A DNA stretch of 61,238 bases from an uncultured Granulosicoccaceae bacterium. Its GTDB lineage: Bacteria; Pseudomonadota; Gammaproteobacteria; Granulosicoccales; Granulosicoccaceae. Shown piece after piece: positions 44,211 through 53,840 of this stretch. A program made the translations under genes and the position numbers. Where the stretch lies: positions 1-61,238 of the forward strand of contig CALHOI010000029.1 of the NCBI GenBank assembly GCA_938035525.1. The letters run 5' to 3'. Numbering within the stretch: position 1 is the stretch's first letter; each line of letters opens with the position of its first letter. The notes beneath the pieces are model-generated. The model searched no databases, was not told the origin of the DNA, and saw only the letters and a list, made by a program, of their open reading frames with translations.

Positions 44211-47147
44211 CTATTGAGTCACACGACTGGTTCGATTGCCGTTAGCAGACCGGCTTCTAAAGAAGGTTGCTGCAGCCGGAGGCGCGGCGCTATTCCAGGT
44301 TTGCCAGTTGTTACCGTCGGTTGAGTATTCCAGTGTCAGGCCTGGGAAATTGGTGTTCATTTGCACCACGCCCCCAACACTGGTTGCACCCGGTGGTGGT
44401 ATGCGATAGTTCACCCCGGCAAGATCAAGCTTCAGCAGTTCTTTTGCGCCAATAGCGCTGGCAAATTCTGCATAGCCTGCCTCAACCGCGTTTACGTCAA
44501 CTTGACCAGATGTGCTGCTAAACGTGGTGCCACTGACGTACGGTAGCTCCCATGAGGCTTCGTGCCATGCGCGTTCTGCCAGTGCCAGCAGGCGAGGGAA
44601 CAGCATGTAATCAAAGTGCTCTGGGGTTCGCACCGTTTCACTCCATAAAAATCCCTGCATGCCCGCGTATCCCTGATTGGTACCCTGGTTGGTGGCACTC
44701 CATGGATTGCCGTAACGCTCAACAGACGTTTCGGCATTTTGCGCCAGGTTTTCCGGTGCAAACTTAAAGACCTTTTCGGTATTGGTTTGTCGGGTAGCCC
44801 AATAGTAGCCACGCTCTTTTGGGTCAACCTCATACGGGAAGTCAAAATACAAATAATCCGGTACACCAATGACCGTTTCAAAGCCACGATTTGAAAATGA
44901 ATTCGCCGACGCAATCGTCCCGGTAGAGTTAGCCGGGTTAGCGTTGGATAGCGGTGCCCAAAAGCCAACACCTGCACCGGTGGTGTTCAGGTCGCTGGCA
45001 GTCAAGTCGCCATAGATATCCTGATAGGCATACAAAAATGGAATGCCGGCATCGCCAACAATCTGTGCCACCTGTTGTATGAAGTACGGTGTTAAATCGT
45101 CTCTTGAATTGACACCAGCGGTGTTGCTGATAAACGCGTTACACACCGGCGACTGTGCCCATGGCTGATCGTACAATGACGTGTCTGGATTGGGAAAACC
45201 AAAGCCCAGTAAAATGTTGACGGCTTCATCACCGCCCATGTGCCATACATTAAATGGCAAACCGGCTTCGGTGTACATGGCTTTAACGTCATTGATGACC
45301 GTGGTCAAGAAGTTATACGTGCCCGGTACACAAGGGTTGATAAAACTGTCGTTGTAGTTTTGCACCGTTAAATAGCGAGACGTGTCGTCCGGGTCGTCAA
45401 TGCGAATGTCAATGCTTCTGGCATCGCCTAAATTGCGCGCTCGTGCGCGCATGGCAACAACAGCAGCTCTTGCATGCGCAGGCATGTCAAATTCTGGAAT
45501 AACTTCTATAAAGCGAGCATTGGCGTAGCTCAGTAAATCAATAAATTGCGCTCGGCTGTAGAAGCCGGTTCCTTGATTGTTTGAGTTTGGCCCGGACCCC
45601 ATGGCTGGCATCAGTGCTGTTGTTTCGCTGACGTTGCCGTTTTCATCGACGTTAAATTCGCGCTTTCCACCAACCGCACTTAATTCTGGCAGGCTGGGAA
45701 TTTCCAGACGCCAGCCTTCGTCATCTGATAAGTGCATGTGCAGCTTATTCAGTTTATATGCCGCCATCTGGTCCATCAGCTTTTTCATTGAATCCACAGA
45801 GTGGAAGTTACGAGCCACATCAATGTGCATGCCGCGAAAGCCAAAACGTGGACTGTCGGTTATGTCCACCTGTGGAATCGTGCCCACACCGGGTTGTACC
45901 AGCGCCAGTAAAGATTGCGCGGCGTAGAACAACATGGCTTCGTCACTTGCAGTCATGCTAATGCCGGTGCCGGTTACTGTCAGGCTGTAAGTGTCAGCTG
46001 GCATTGACGCATCAATGCTTGATTGCAAAGTCACACCTGCATTGGTGCTCATGAACAATGATTGTCTGTTTTGCAAAGCAGCGATACTGTCTGCTGGTAA
46101 GTCCAGTCCAGCAAATGAAAAGCCTGCACCAATGTCCAGTACAGCGTTTGACTGCACCATGGAGCTTGGCTTGGGAATAATACGTCCGGCGATTGCGCTG
46201 GTACTGACCGATGCGGCGTTTGCTGCAAGCGTTGCATTGCGATCAAACCTCACTTGCGGTGAAGCTATGGGGTTGGTTTCACCCACAAACTCGAAACGAT
46301 TGTTGCCAGTAATGTCCATGGCATATTGACTCTCGTCGGTTTCTTCGTCGGTGTTGGCAATAAGCAGTGTATCGCCACCACGCGCTATCCAATAGCGCGG
46401 CTGAAAGTCGGTTTCAACCAGGTGATTAAATTCGGTGATCATTTTTACCGATTTTGGCGCACCACCAAATCCGCTGAACTGGTCGGTGGGCGCAAGGTAA
46501 TGCAAGTCGCCGTTAACATGGGTAACGCTAAAGTCATTACTGCTGACTTGCAAAATTCGGCGCGTGCTATGAAAAAACAATTTCCATTCATTGTCATTAA
46601 GCGCACCTTCGGCATCATTAATATGCAGATTAACGATGCTGCACGAATTGTATTGTGCGCCCAGTGAAGTGCAGTCCAATCCTTCGGCGGTGCCTTGATT
46701 GCCAGCAACCTGAAAAATAACAGCGGGTGAGTTAGCCAGGGTGGCAACGCGTGCCTGACCATCGGTTTTAATCAACGGGTCGTTGGGTGTTTCGGCAATG
46801 CTTGCCACCGGCGTACCCGTATGGCTTAAACCGGCATCCAATAGTGAAACAGTGGTGTCGGGTCCGCTTGTGTTTGAACCATCCGTGCTGCCTGAGGTTG
46901 ATGTGCCGGATGTGGACGTGCCCGAGGTAGATGTTCCGGACGTCTCGTTGCCAGACGTGCTGGTACCGGCTGTGGATCCTTCTGTGCCACTGGTGGCGGT
47001 GCCGGCTGACGTGTCGCCATTGGTGCCAGCACCATTGCTGGTGGCAGTGCCTTGTGTGGTGCTTTCGGCTTCGCCACTGTCAGATGAGCTGCAAGCGCCA
47101 AGGATGGCTGCGGCTCCAACAAGTGCTAGAACGGACAATATTTTCAT
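44211..47147 (-). CDS. Beta-N-acetylhexosaminidase (GH20) lipoprotein
   Basis: A 978-residue lipoprotein with lipobox LGAC, a Ser/Thr/Gly-rich linker of about 90 residues with repeated GTSTS, a CHB_HEX domain, and a GH20b domain. The GH20 catalytic barrel has its Asp-Glu pair in HMGGDEAVN at about residues 636-640. A C-terminal CHB_HEX_C domain follows. It would release N-acetylglucosamine from chitin oligomers at the cell surface or in the periplasm. The linker is like those of exported marine polysaccharidases. It has its own transcript between cobT and the divergent DMT transporter. Confidence 0.92.
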   Translation of the reverse strand: MKILSVLALVGAAAILGACSSSDSGEAESTTQGTATSNGAGTNGDTSAGTATSGTEGSTAGTSTSGNETSGTSTSGTSTSGTSTSGSTDGSNTSGPDTTVSLLDAGLSHTGTPVASIAETPNDPLIKTDGQARVATLANSPAVIFQVAGNQGTAEGLDCTSLGAQYNSCSIVNLHINDAEGALNDNEWKLFFHSTRRILQVSSNDFSVTHVNGDLHYLAPTDQFSGFGGAPKSVKMITEFNHLVETDFQPRYWIARGGDTLLIANTDEETDESQYAMDITGNNRFEFVGETNPIASPQVRFDRNATLAANAASVSTSAIAGRIIPKPSSMVQSNAVLDIGAGFSFAGLDLPADSIAALQNRQSLFMSTNAGVTLQSSIDASMPADTYSLTVTGTGISMTASDEAMLFYAAQSLLALVQPGVGTIPQVDITDSPRFGFRGMHIDVARNFHSVDSMKKLMDQMAAYKLNKLHMHLSDDEGWRLEIPSLPELSAVGGKREFNVDENGNVSETTALMPAMGSGPNSNNQGTGFYSRAQFIDLLSYANARFIEVIPEFDMPAHARAAVVAMRARARNLGDARSIDIRIDDPDDTSRYLTVQNYNDSFINPCVPGTYNFLTTVINDVKAMYTEAGLPFNVWHMGGDEAVNILLGFGFPNPDTSLYDQPWAQSPVCNAFISNTAGVNSRDDLTPYFIQQVAQIVGDAGIPFLYAYQDIYGDLTASDLNTTGAGVGFWAPLSNANPANSTGTIASANSFSNRGFETVIGVPDYLYFDFPYEVDPKERGYYWATRQTNTEKVFKFAPENLAQNAETSVERYGNPWSATNQGTNQGYAGMQGFLWSETVRTPEHFDYMLFPRLLALAERAWHEASWELPYVSGTTFSSTSGQVDVNAVEAGYAEFASAIGAKELLKLDLAGVNYRIPPPGATSVGGVVQMNTNFPGLTLEYSTDGNNWQTWNSAAPPAAATFFRSRSANGNRTSRVTQ

Positions 47148-47320
47148 GAATTCGGCCCACTGGATCGGTTTGGTGCCATATTATGCCCGCGTGGGTATCA
47201 TTTGCCGAGTCGGTATGCCCACATTGCTGCCACGTCATAGGACTACCGGCCCTTTATTGCCAAAAATGGGCGCAATCTCATACCCGCTCAGCAATTTGTA
47301 ACAGGACTGTTAAAACTTCC

Positions 47321-48217
47321 GTGACGCCCATTCGAAAACCACTTCCGGCCGACTTTGGACCATTGTTCCTGGTCAGCGCCATTTGGGGATCCTCGTTCAT
47401 TTGCAACGACATCGCTCTGGCGCATTTCAGGCCGCTGGCGATTGCCTGTTGGCGCATTTTGTTAGCCGGCTTGGTGGTGTTGCTGATTACGCGCATCATG
47501 CAGCTCAAAATCCCAAGGGATAAATACTCATTGATTCTGCTGACCGGTATTGGCGCGCTGAATGGCCTGGTGCCTTTTACGTTAATAGGGTGGGGTCAAC
47601 AAACAGTGAACAGCGCGGTCACCGCTTTGTTAATAACCACATCACCGTTTGTTACGTTGCTGCTAAGTCACTACATGACCGGCGATGATCGATTTAGCTG
47701 GAACCGATTACTTGGCCTGCTGATTGGTTTTCTTGGCGTGGCTGTTTTGTTTGGCCAGGAAATTTTATTATCGGGGAACAGCGTTTTCGGTATGTTGGCT
47801 ATCATGCTGGCAGCAGCATGCTATTCCATGTCCGCATTGCTGATACGCAAACTATCGCATTTACCCAGCCTCGTTATTGTCAGTGGCTCGTTGCTGAGCA
47901 TGTGTGTGCTGGCCCTGCCTTTGGTATTGTGGTTTTTTCCGCCCTGGCAACAGGAAACGTCAGCAAAGAGTTTGTTGGCCCTGGTTTTTCTGGCACTGTT
48001 TCCAACCGCCATCGCCTATGTGTTGCGTGCTCAAATTGTGCGAGTCAACGGCGCCGTGTTTATGTCCACAGCCGGTTATTTAATACCTTTGTTTGCCGCG
48101 CTTTGGTCGTGGCTGTTTTTGGATGAAGTGCCAGCACCCATTATGTGGGTGGCGATGGCGCTTATATTTGCCGGTATTTATCTGGGCCAGCGCGCAGGCC
48201 CCAAAAAGACCCATTGA
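47321..48217 (+). CDS. DMT-superfamily (EamA) transporter
   Basis: A 298-residue membrane protein with ten helices in two EamA repeats. The first repeat begins GPLFLVSAIWGSSFICNDIAL and the second has MLAIMLAAACYSMSALLIRKL. The GTG at 47321 is chosen because the longer frame starts close to the divergent hexosaminidase gene and adds a non-hydrophobic Cys-rich stretch. The substrate is unknown; relatives export amino acids or metabolites. Confidence 0.87.
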   Translation: MTPIRKPLPADFGPLFLVSAIWGSSFICNDIALAHFRPLAIACWRILLAGLVVLLITRIMQLKIPRDKYSLILLTGIGALNGLVPFTLIGWGQQTVNSAVTALLITTSPFVTLLLSHYMTGDDRFSWNRLLGLLIGFLGVAVLFGQEILLSGNSVFGMLAIMLAAACYSMSALLIRKLSHLPSLVIVSGSLLSMCVLALPLVLWFFPPWQQETSAKSLLALVFLALFPTAIAYVLRAQIVRVNGAVFMSTAGYLIPLFAALWSWLFLDEVPAPIMWVAMALIFAGIYLGQRAGPKKTH

Positions 48218-48339
48218 ACGCCGGTTAAGTGCTAGTGTCGAAGCCATTATGCGGGCGGGGCTGATCCCGGCACCGGTCATGCAATCTATACTCCAGACAA
48301 GTCGGACAAAACTAGTCGTAATAAGGAATTGGTAAAAAA

Positions 48340-49581
48340 ATGAGCAAAAAAGCCCCGTGGAAAGATCCCATGCCGGACGAGCAGTTCGACATCATGCGCG
48401 ATATCGTTTCTGCCCCCAGCCCCGTTGGTCTGGAATCAGCGATGACATTGGGTGTGCTGAAACCTTACTTTGACTCATTCATGCCTAAAAGCTGGGGCAT
48501 GCATCAGCATGCTGGCAACGCCAGCGTGGTGTGGGATTCTCATCCGGGTAAAGACGATATGTTTTCAGTGATGATTATCGGTCATGCTGACAAAATTCGT
48601 ATGCAGGTTCGTAAGATTGGACCAGATGGAAAAATCTGGATTAACAGCGACTCGTTTTTACCTTGCACGTTAATTGGTCACGAAGTGACTCTGTTCAGTG
48701 AAGACCCGGACGCCCCGGGCGAATATCGTTCACTCAACGGCGGCACGGTGGAAGCGCTTGGCGCTATCCATTTTTCTGAAATGGGTCATCGAACCGGTGA
48801 CAAAGGCATACGACCCACACAGCTGTATCTTGATTTACAAATACACGGTAAAAACAAAGCTGATCAAATCAAACGGTTGGGAATTAAAGCCGGCGATTCA
48901 TTGCTGTTGAAGCGCCCGATCAAACGCGGTTTTAGTCCTGAAGCATTTTATGGCGCGTATCTGGATAATGGCCTGGGTTGTTTTGTTACCGCCGAAGTCG
49001 CCAAACTGGTGGCAAGCGCGACTGCGTTAAAGAAGGTGCGAGTGTTGTTCGCTATTGCATCGCACGAGGAAATCGGTCGGTTTGGTAGTCGTATCTTAGC
49101 CGGTGTTCACAAGCCCGATGCGTTAATCGCCGTTGATGTTAATCACGACTACGTGGCAGCACCCAACATTGGTGATCGCAACATGACACCATTAACTATG
49201 GGTGAGGGTTTTACTATGTCGGTTGGCGCTATCGTGTCAGAGCAGTTAAATGCACGCATTAAAAAAGCGGCAGCCAAGCATAAAATTCCCATGCAGTTGG
49301 ATGTCACTGGTCGCGATACCGGCACTGATGGCATGGCAGGGGTGCTGGCTAATATCGATAGCGCGGCCACCTCTATTGGATTCCCAACGCGCAACATGCA
49401 CACGATCTCCGAATCAGGACACACGGGTGATGTATTAGCGGCGATACACGTTATCTATCAAACGATTGTAGCGATGGATAAAGAGAAAGGTGATTTGCGC
49501 GAAACGTTTAAAACAACGCATCCTCGACTGGACATCACCACAGAAATTTCTCATCAGGGCTTTGACAAACTGGAGAGTTAA
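48340..49581 (+). CDS. M42-type metallopeptidase
   Basis: A 413-residue cytoplasmic peptidase of the M42 (glutamyl aminopeptidase/FrvX-like) fold. Likely ligands: His in IIGHADKI, Asp in YLDNGLGCF, Glu pair in ASHEEIGRFGSR, Asp in IAVDVNHDY, and the C-terminal His in SESGHTGD. Start ATG follows AAGGAATTGG. The substrate is not known. A 12-bp tandem repeat and an inverted repeat follow. Confidence 0.85.
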   Translation: MSKKAPWKDPMPDEQFDIMRDIVSAPSPVGLESAMTLGVLKPYFDSFMPKSWGMHQHAGNASVVWDSHPGKDDMFSVMIIGHADKIRMQVRKIGPDGKIWINSDSFLPCTLIGHEVTLFSEDPDAPGEYRSLNGGTVEALGAIHFSEMGHRTGDKGIRPTQLYLDLQIHGKNKADQIKRLGIKAGDSLLLKRPIKRGFSPEAFYGAYLDNGLGCFVTAEVAKLVASATALKKVRVLFAIASHEEIGRFGSRILAGVHKPDALIAVDVNHDYVAAPNIGDRNMTPLTMGEGFTMSVGAIVSEQLNARIKKAAAKHKIPMQLDVTGRDTGTDGMAGVLANIDSAATSIGFPTRNMHTISESGHTGDVLAAIHVIYQTIVAMDKEKGDLRETFKTTHPRLDITTEISHQGFDKLES

Positions 49582-49590
49582 CAGCTGCCC

Positions 49591-49626
49591 TAGTTAGCTG
49601 GCTAGTTAGCTGGCTAGATAGCTGGG
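49591..49626. repeat. 12-bp tandem repeat
   Basis: Three copies of TAGTTAGCTGGC, the third with two changes, just after the peptidase stop codon. Function unknown. Confidence 0.8.
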
Positions 49627-49665
49627 GCTGAGTACAGAGTGTTACAAATTAAGCCTGTTGATTGC

Positions 49666-49698
49666 CTGAAAACACTTGTAAGGTATAAGTGTTTTCAG
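49666..49698. promoter_or_regulatory. Perfect 12-bp inverted repeat
   Basis: CTGAAAACACTT (49666-49677) and AAGTGTTTTCAG (49687-49698) flank a nine-base loop, 44 bases before the lipoprotein ATG. There is no T tract, so an operator or 5' hairpin for the lipoprotein gene is more likely than a terminator. Confidence 0.5.
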
Positions 49699-49742
49699 TG
49701 GTGTGTAAACTGATTGCACGCATTAATCAAAAGGAGTTTTCG

Positions 49743-50261
49743 ATGACAATCACCCTGTACAAATCTGCAGCGCTTTGCCTGCTAGCGGCAGGACTGCTAA
49801 GCGCTTGCAGCAGCTCCAGTGTCGACCCGGACGATGTCGGAACAAGATACGAGGGCAGCTACAACATTGTTTGCGTGTCATTTGACCCCGGGCAATGGGA
49901 AACCGAAGAACTGACCGTCACCGGGCCCACTGGCACTTTGGTCGCTACTGCCTTTAGCGATGATCAATGTACCAATCAAATTTTCACCCAAACCATAACC
50001 GCTGACCTTTCGTACCCTGGCGGTACGCAATCAACTGAGCTCGGCGACGCTGACTTTGTGGACATCACGTTCACGTCTCTGGTAATCGACGGCGTTGAAG
50101 AAGATCTATCCGATGTGCCTGAATCAGATTTAATGGAGTTCGACATCTTGCTGCTGGATGGGATAAACCTCTATTTTGGTGATAATACCGAAGAGGCGGA
50201 TGGCAGCACGGCTGAAAATCGCCCCACAACGCTCGAATCCATCCCTTTTGTTCGCCAATAA
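49743..50261 (+). CDS. Small acidic lipoprotein of unknown function
   Basis: A 172-residue lipoprotein; the start ATG at 49743 follows AAGGAG. Signal helix ends in lipobox LLSACSSSS. The mature part is acidic and probably beta-rich (YEGSYNIVCVSFDPGQWETEELTVTG), with two Cys that could pair. No family recognised. Confidence 0.7.
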   Translation: MTITLYKSAALCLLAAGLLSACSSSSVDPDDVGTRYEGSYNIVCVSFDPGQWETEELTVTGPTGTLVATAFSDDQCTNQIFTQTITADLSYPGGTQSTELGDADFVDITFTSLVIDGVEEDLSDVPESDLMEFDILLLDGINLYFGDNTEEADGSTAENRPTTLESIPFVRQ

Positions 50262-50471
50262 GTGCTTGCCAAATAGTGCTGTGGCCTTATTTGATACAAC
50301 GTGTTCGAGTTAACAGAATGTGGTCTGGAGCCATGCCAGCGTGCAAGCAATCGTTAACTGGTTGAATGAAATTGCGTTATTTTGTCGATGTAACGCTGGT
50401 TCAGCCGCTATGGTACTGGTGGGAAAGCAGGCAGGTTTGCCAGGATTAGCGTAGGGTCAGGGCTGGCAGTA

Positions 50472-50548
50472 TGGCGTCCCGGGAGGGAGTCGAACCCCCG
50501 ACCTGCCCCTTAGGAGGGGGCTGCTCTATCCAGCTGAGCTACCGGGAC
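50472..50548 (-). tRNA. tRNA-Arg (CCT)
   Basis: On the minus strand: acceptor GTCCCGG/CCGGGAC, D arm GCTC/GAGC, anticodon stem GCCCC/GGGGC around CTCCTAA (anticodon CCT), T arm with TTCGACT, and encoded CCA. A normal housekeeping tRNA, unlike several members of the array at 36 kb. Confidence 0.97.
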
Positions 50549-50646
50549 TTACGCAGACGCGTTTTGAGTATAACGAAATTGTTGCTCAGTTTTGCGCTGC
50601 GTCTACACTTAATTAAAAGCAAAGGCATTAAAGCAGAAGGCATAGC

Positions 50647-51213
50647 ATGGCTGAATCAACGCACAACACATTACCGCAGGGCGAACGCCGCGACTACGAA
50701 CGAGTCCAGGATGCCATTGGATTGCAGGTTAAACGGCTGCACGAATTGCCTGCTGCTGGTGAAGTGCCAACTCAGATGATTCAACCTGGCAGGGTCAGGC
50801 GAGCCAATAAATACGACATTGAAGGCTATGCCGAGGTTAAGCGTGATTACCCCGCGGTAGCGCAGTACGTAGAAGAGCTAGAGGAGCGCATTCGCCAACT
50901 GCAACTCGAGGGGGCAGTGCCTTCTGAAACACCGACACATAAAGTCAGCTTGTCGGCCAGTGGTATGGCATTTGCCGATGATGTGCTTATGTATCCTGGC
51001 GAACAAGTCGGTGTCACCATTACCTTGTTTCCAAGCTTGAAGCGCGTGGCTTGCGATGCGCGCGTGGTATCGGCTGGGGATGCGCCAGAAATTGCGAACG
51101 GTGACAAACACACTTATCGGCTTAATTTTGTACGCATCACTGATTCGGATAGGCAGACGCTTATTGATCATGTTAAGGCATTGGTAAAAACCATTCCAAA
51201 AGAAGGCGAGTAG
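50647..51213 (+). CDS. PilZ-domain protein
   Basis: A 188-residue soluble protein. The first residues contain ERRDYERV, then a helical region with a coiled-coil-like stretch (QYVEELEERIRQLQLEG). The second half has a PilZ-like barrel with VSLSASGMAFADD and YRLNFVRI. PilZ domains often bind cyclic di-GMP through RxxxR and D/NxSxxG. Here the second motif reads SASGM, so binding is uncertain. Starts about 100 bp after tRNA-Arg. Confidence 0.75.
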   Translation: MAESTHNTLPQGERRDYERVQDAIGLQVKRLHELPAAGEVPTQMIQPGRVRRANKYDIEGYAEVKRDYPAVAQYVEELEERIRQLQLEGAVPSETPTHKVSLSASGMAFADDVLMYPGEQVGVTITLFPSLKRVACDARVVSAGDAPEIANGDKHTYRLNFVRITDSDRQTLIDHVKALVKTIPKEGE

Positions 51214-51300
51214 CCAAACCTAAACGTTTGTCCAGTTTCCAATGCAGCCAGTTTGGTGCACACTGCTGTCTAAGGTTTTTTGTCTTTTATTGATATAACT

Positions 51301-51360
51301 CGTATCGATGTAAACCGTATTAATGTAAACCGTATTGATGTAAACCGTATTGATGTAACG
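51301..51360. repeat. 15-bp tandem repeat
   Basis: Four copies of a 15-base unit (CGTATTGATGTAAAC), each differing at one or two positions, lie between the PilZ and the Rhs-lipase genes. They are too short and lack spacers to be CRISPR. Confidence 0.88.
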
Positions 51361-51432
51361 CAAGGCGACGGAATTGCCATGCGTGGTTCAATTGGCTCAC
51401 CATTTTGCTGAACCATAAACAAAGGACTGTTG

Positions 51433-53811
51433 ATGAATACCTGTTATCGCGTACGGCTACTGTTCTCGCTGCTAGCGCTATCTTTGCTGGCATCCACTCC
51501 CGGCTTAACCAATCCCTGTAAAAAAGACGACACGGGCAGTGTCGATTGCCAATCCCGGTCAGACCCTGGCACAGCAATACCATCTGCTGGTGCTTTTCGG
51601 CATGTTGGCAATCCGGTTGATGTTGTTACCGGGCAAAAACAACAGCGCGACATCGATTTTCAAGCCGCTGGTTCACCGCTGCATTTCAGCCGCTATTATC
51701 ACTCAGCGCAAACCGATGCCAACGTGGGCTTAGGGCAGGGCTGGCGGCATTCATACTCCATTAAGCTTTATGCTGCGGCTGAGCAGCGTTTGCACGTAGC
51801 ACAAGCCGATGGCAGGTGGATTGAATTTGCCCGTGTAGAAACACAAAACGCACTGGCCGTTTTCAAAGCTAACTCGGTAGACGATGGCTATGTGGTACAA
51901 GATAGCGCAGCGAACGATGGGGTCAGTATCTGGTATTTACCTGAGGGTAAATCGATTCAATTTAAAGGCTCGTATCCCACGCAAATCAGTTATGCCCATG
52001 GTGCCGCACTGACGCTTTACTACAGTAAGAATCGACTGGCAAAGGTTAGTGACCACCTCGGTCGTACACTCCAATTTGACTATCACACGGCTAACGCGGA
52101 ATTACCCAGCTATTCGCAATCGCAAACCGCGGACCATGCAGGTCATTTGCGATCGGTGGTGCTGCCCTCGGAAGAACGCATTCGCTATAGCTACGATGCG
52201 CATAAAAATCTGGTTAACACTGAATACGAAAACAACAGTCATCAACGCTATGGCTATGCCAATACTGTTTTCAAACATCACTTAACGTCAATAGAAACGC
52301 GTTTGGGTCCGGAGACCAAAAAGCGTGCATGGTTTTACAGCGACAGTGGCAAAGTGGTCCGCTACCAAGCTGAACGGCCCGGCAAATCGTTGTCGATACA
52401 ATACAGTGAGCCTGCATCAATATCGGCACCCGGCGAAACCCGCATTACTTACGCTACTGGTCGGCAAGAACGCTTCGTATGGAAAAAAACAGCCGATCAA
52501 TCACCCGTTATTGTTGAAGTTTTTGCGCAGGATTGCGCCAGTTGCAAACCGTTGCGCTTTTTGCCCGAGGCCGTACAGCAACAAACGTCTGCTCATGTGC
52601 TCGAACAAGTCGATAATCATTCCAGCAAGTCGCCGTCGCAAACTCAGAACATCATGGCGGGGTCTGCCCTTGAAAACATCGACACGCTGAGTATTGATTC
52701 ACTCAAGCCTGTACAGAATTCGCTTGATCAACAGTTGCAACTGTCTGTTGATGGCAATGCATTTCAATTCACTCTCGAAATAACCAGGCTGGGTGAGGTT
52801 GCTGACATCGCCGTTGGTACGACATCGCTCGATCAATTGAAACGCAAGTGGCGTGATGGTGATATTGAGGTTTGTGATGCACAGCCTCTGTTTAAACGCA
52901 GCCAAATTGATCCGCCACCGGTAAAGGGCTGCTTAGAAGACTTGATGTATCTCATTCATCTTGCTGATGAGATAGAAGATCTGAACAGTGCCCGTGCTCG
53001 CTCCGCACCAGCTGCAAGCTTTGGTGCGCGCAGTGCAGCGGCAGACCCAGATTGTTTAAAAAACCCGTTTGAATCCTGCGCCGAACTTGAACGCAATTTT
53101 GAAATGGCGCAGCTCTCTGGTTGCGCATACGCGGCGGCTGTATCGCAATGCGGAGATCACTGGCAAAGCGTGACTCCCGAGTCAATCGGACTTTCTGCCG
53201 ATCAGTTTGATAACGAACCTTTCTCAGCCACGCTTTTTTATAACGAGCAAACCGGTGAATACGTGCTCGCATTCAGAGGCAGCGATGATGTCGAGGACTG
53301 GAAAGATAACTTTGGGCAAGCCGGTGGTCAGGCCACCGAGCAATATCAACAGGCAGTAGCACTTGCGTTGGCATTGCAAGCAGCGCTGCCCGATGAAACC
53401 ATTTCATTTACCGGGCACTCGCTCGGTGGTGGGTTGGCCACGGCAGCAGCGTTGGCAACCGGGGCGCATGCCGATGTGTTTAATCCAGCCGCGTTACACC
53501 CGGATACAGCCGAAGAACTGGGATTGAATATCGATGATGCTGATCATCTCGTTGATGTAACCACCGTCGATGGCGATCTGTTAACCGCAATTCAGGAACC
53601 CAAGCCAGGACAATGGATAGAACGCCATGAGGCTCCGGGTGAGCACACCATGATTGGTGCACCAGATGAGCAATGGATTGAAGATCAGAAGCAGCACTAC
53701 CCGTGGATTATTCGCAACGATGGTGTAGTACTTCACTCCATTGATGCGGTTTTGGAAACCGAAAGCTACCTGCTGGAAGAGCTGTGTGGCACTACGCCCA
53801 GTCGGGCCTAG
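51433..53811 (+). CDS. Secreted DUF6531/Rhs-like protein with lipase domain
   Basis: A 792-residue exported protein with signal peptide ending near STPGLT. The N-terminal DUF6531 segment contains GNPVDVVTGQKQQRDIDF, and a short set of Rhs/YD-type beta repeats covers about residues 60-330 (FSRYYHS, GQGWRHSYS, LGRTLQFDYH, RIRYSYDAHKNL). The C-terminal half carries a class 3 lipase fold with VLAFRGSDDVEDW and the nucleophile elbow FTGHSLGGGLA. Such layouts occur in toxin-delivery proteins, but the long YD-repeat cage is missing. It could be a secreted lipase using DUF6531 as a scaffold or a minimal toxin. No obvious immunity gene follows. Confidence 0.8.
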   Translation: MNTCYRVRLLFSLLALSLLASTPGLTNPCKKDDTGSVDCQSRSDPGTAIPSAGAFRHVGNPVDVVTGQKQQRDIDFQAAGSPLHFSRYYHSAQTDANVGLGQGWRHSYSIKLYAAAEQRLHVAQADGRWIEFARVETQNALAVFKANSVDDGYVVQDSAANDGVSIWYLPEGKSIQFKGSYPTQISYAHGAALTLYYSKNRLAKVSDHLGRTLQFDYHTANAELPSYSQSQTADHAGHLRSVVLPSEERIRYSYDAHKNLVNTEYENNSHQRYGYANTVFKHHLTSIETRLGPETKKRAWFYSDSGKVVRYQAERPGKSLSIQYSEPASISAPGETRITYATGRQERFVWKKTADQSPVIVEVFAQDCASCKPLRFLPEAVQQQTSAHVLEQVDNHSSKSPSQTQNIMAGSALENIDTLSIDSLKPVQNSLDQQLQLSVDGNAFQFTLEITRLGEVADIAVGTTSLDQLKRKWRDGDIEVCDAQPLFKRSQIDPPPVKGCLEDLMYLIHLADEIEDLNSARARSAPAASFGARSAAADPDCLKNPFESCAELERNFEMAQLSGCAYAAAVSQCGDHWQSVTPESIGLSADQFDNEPFSATLFYNEQTGEYVLAFRGSDDVEDWKDNFGQAGGQATEQYQQAVALALALQAALPDETISFTGHSLGGGLATAAALATGAHADVFNPAALHPDTAEELGLNIDDADHLVDVTTVDGDLLTAIQEPKPGQWIERHEAPGEHTMIGAPDEQWIEDQKQHYPWIIRNDGVVLHSIDAVLETESYLLEELCGTTPSRA

Positions 53812-53840
53812 TGCCACCAGCTTTGTGTTGCAATTGCGTT

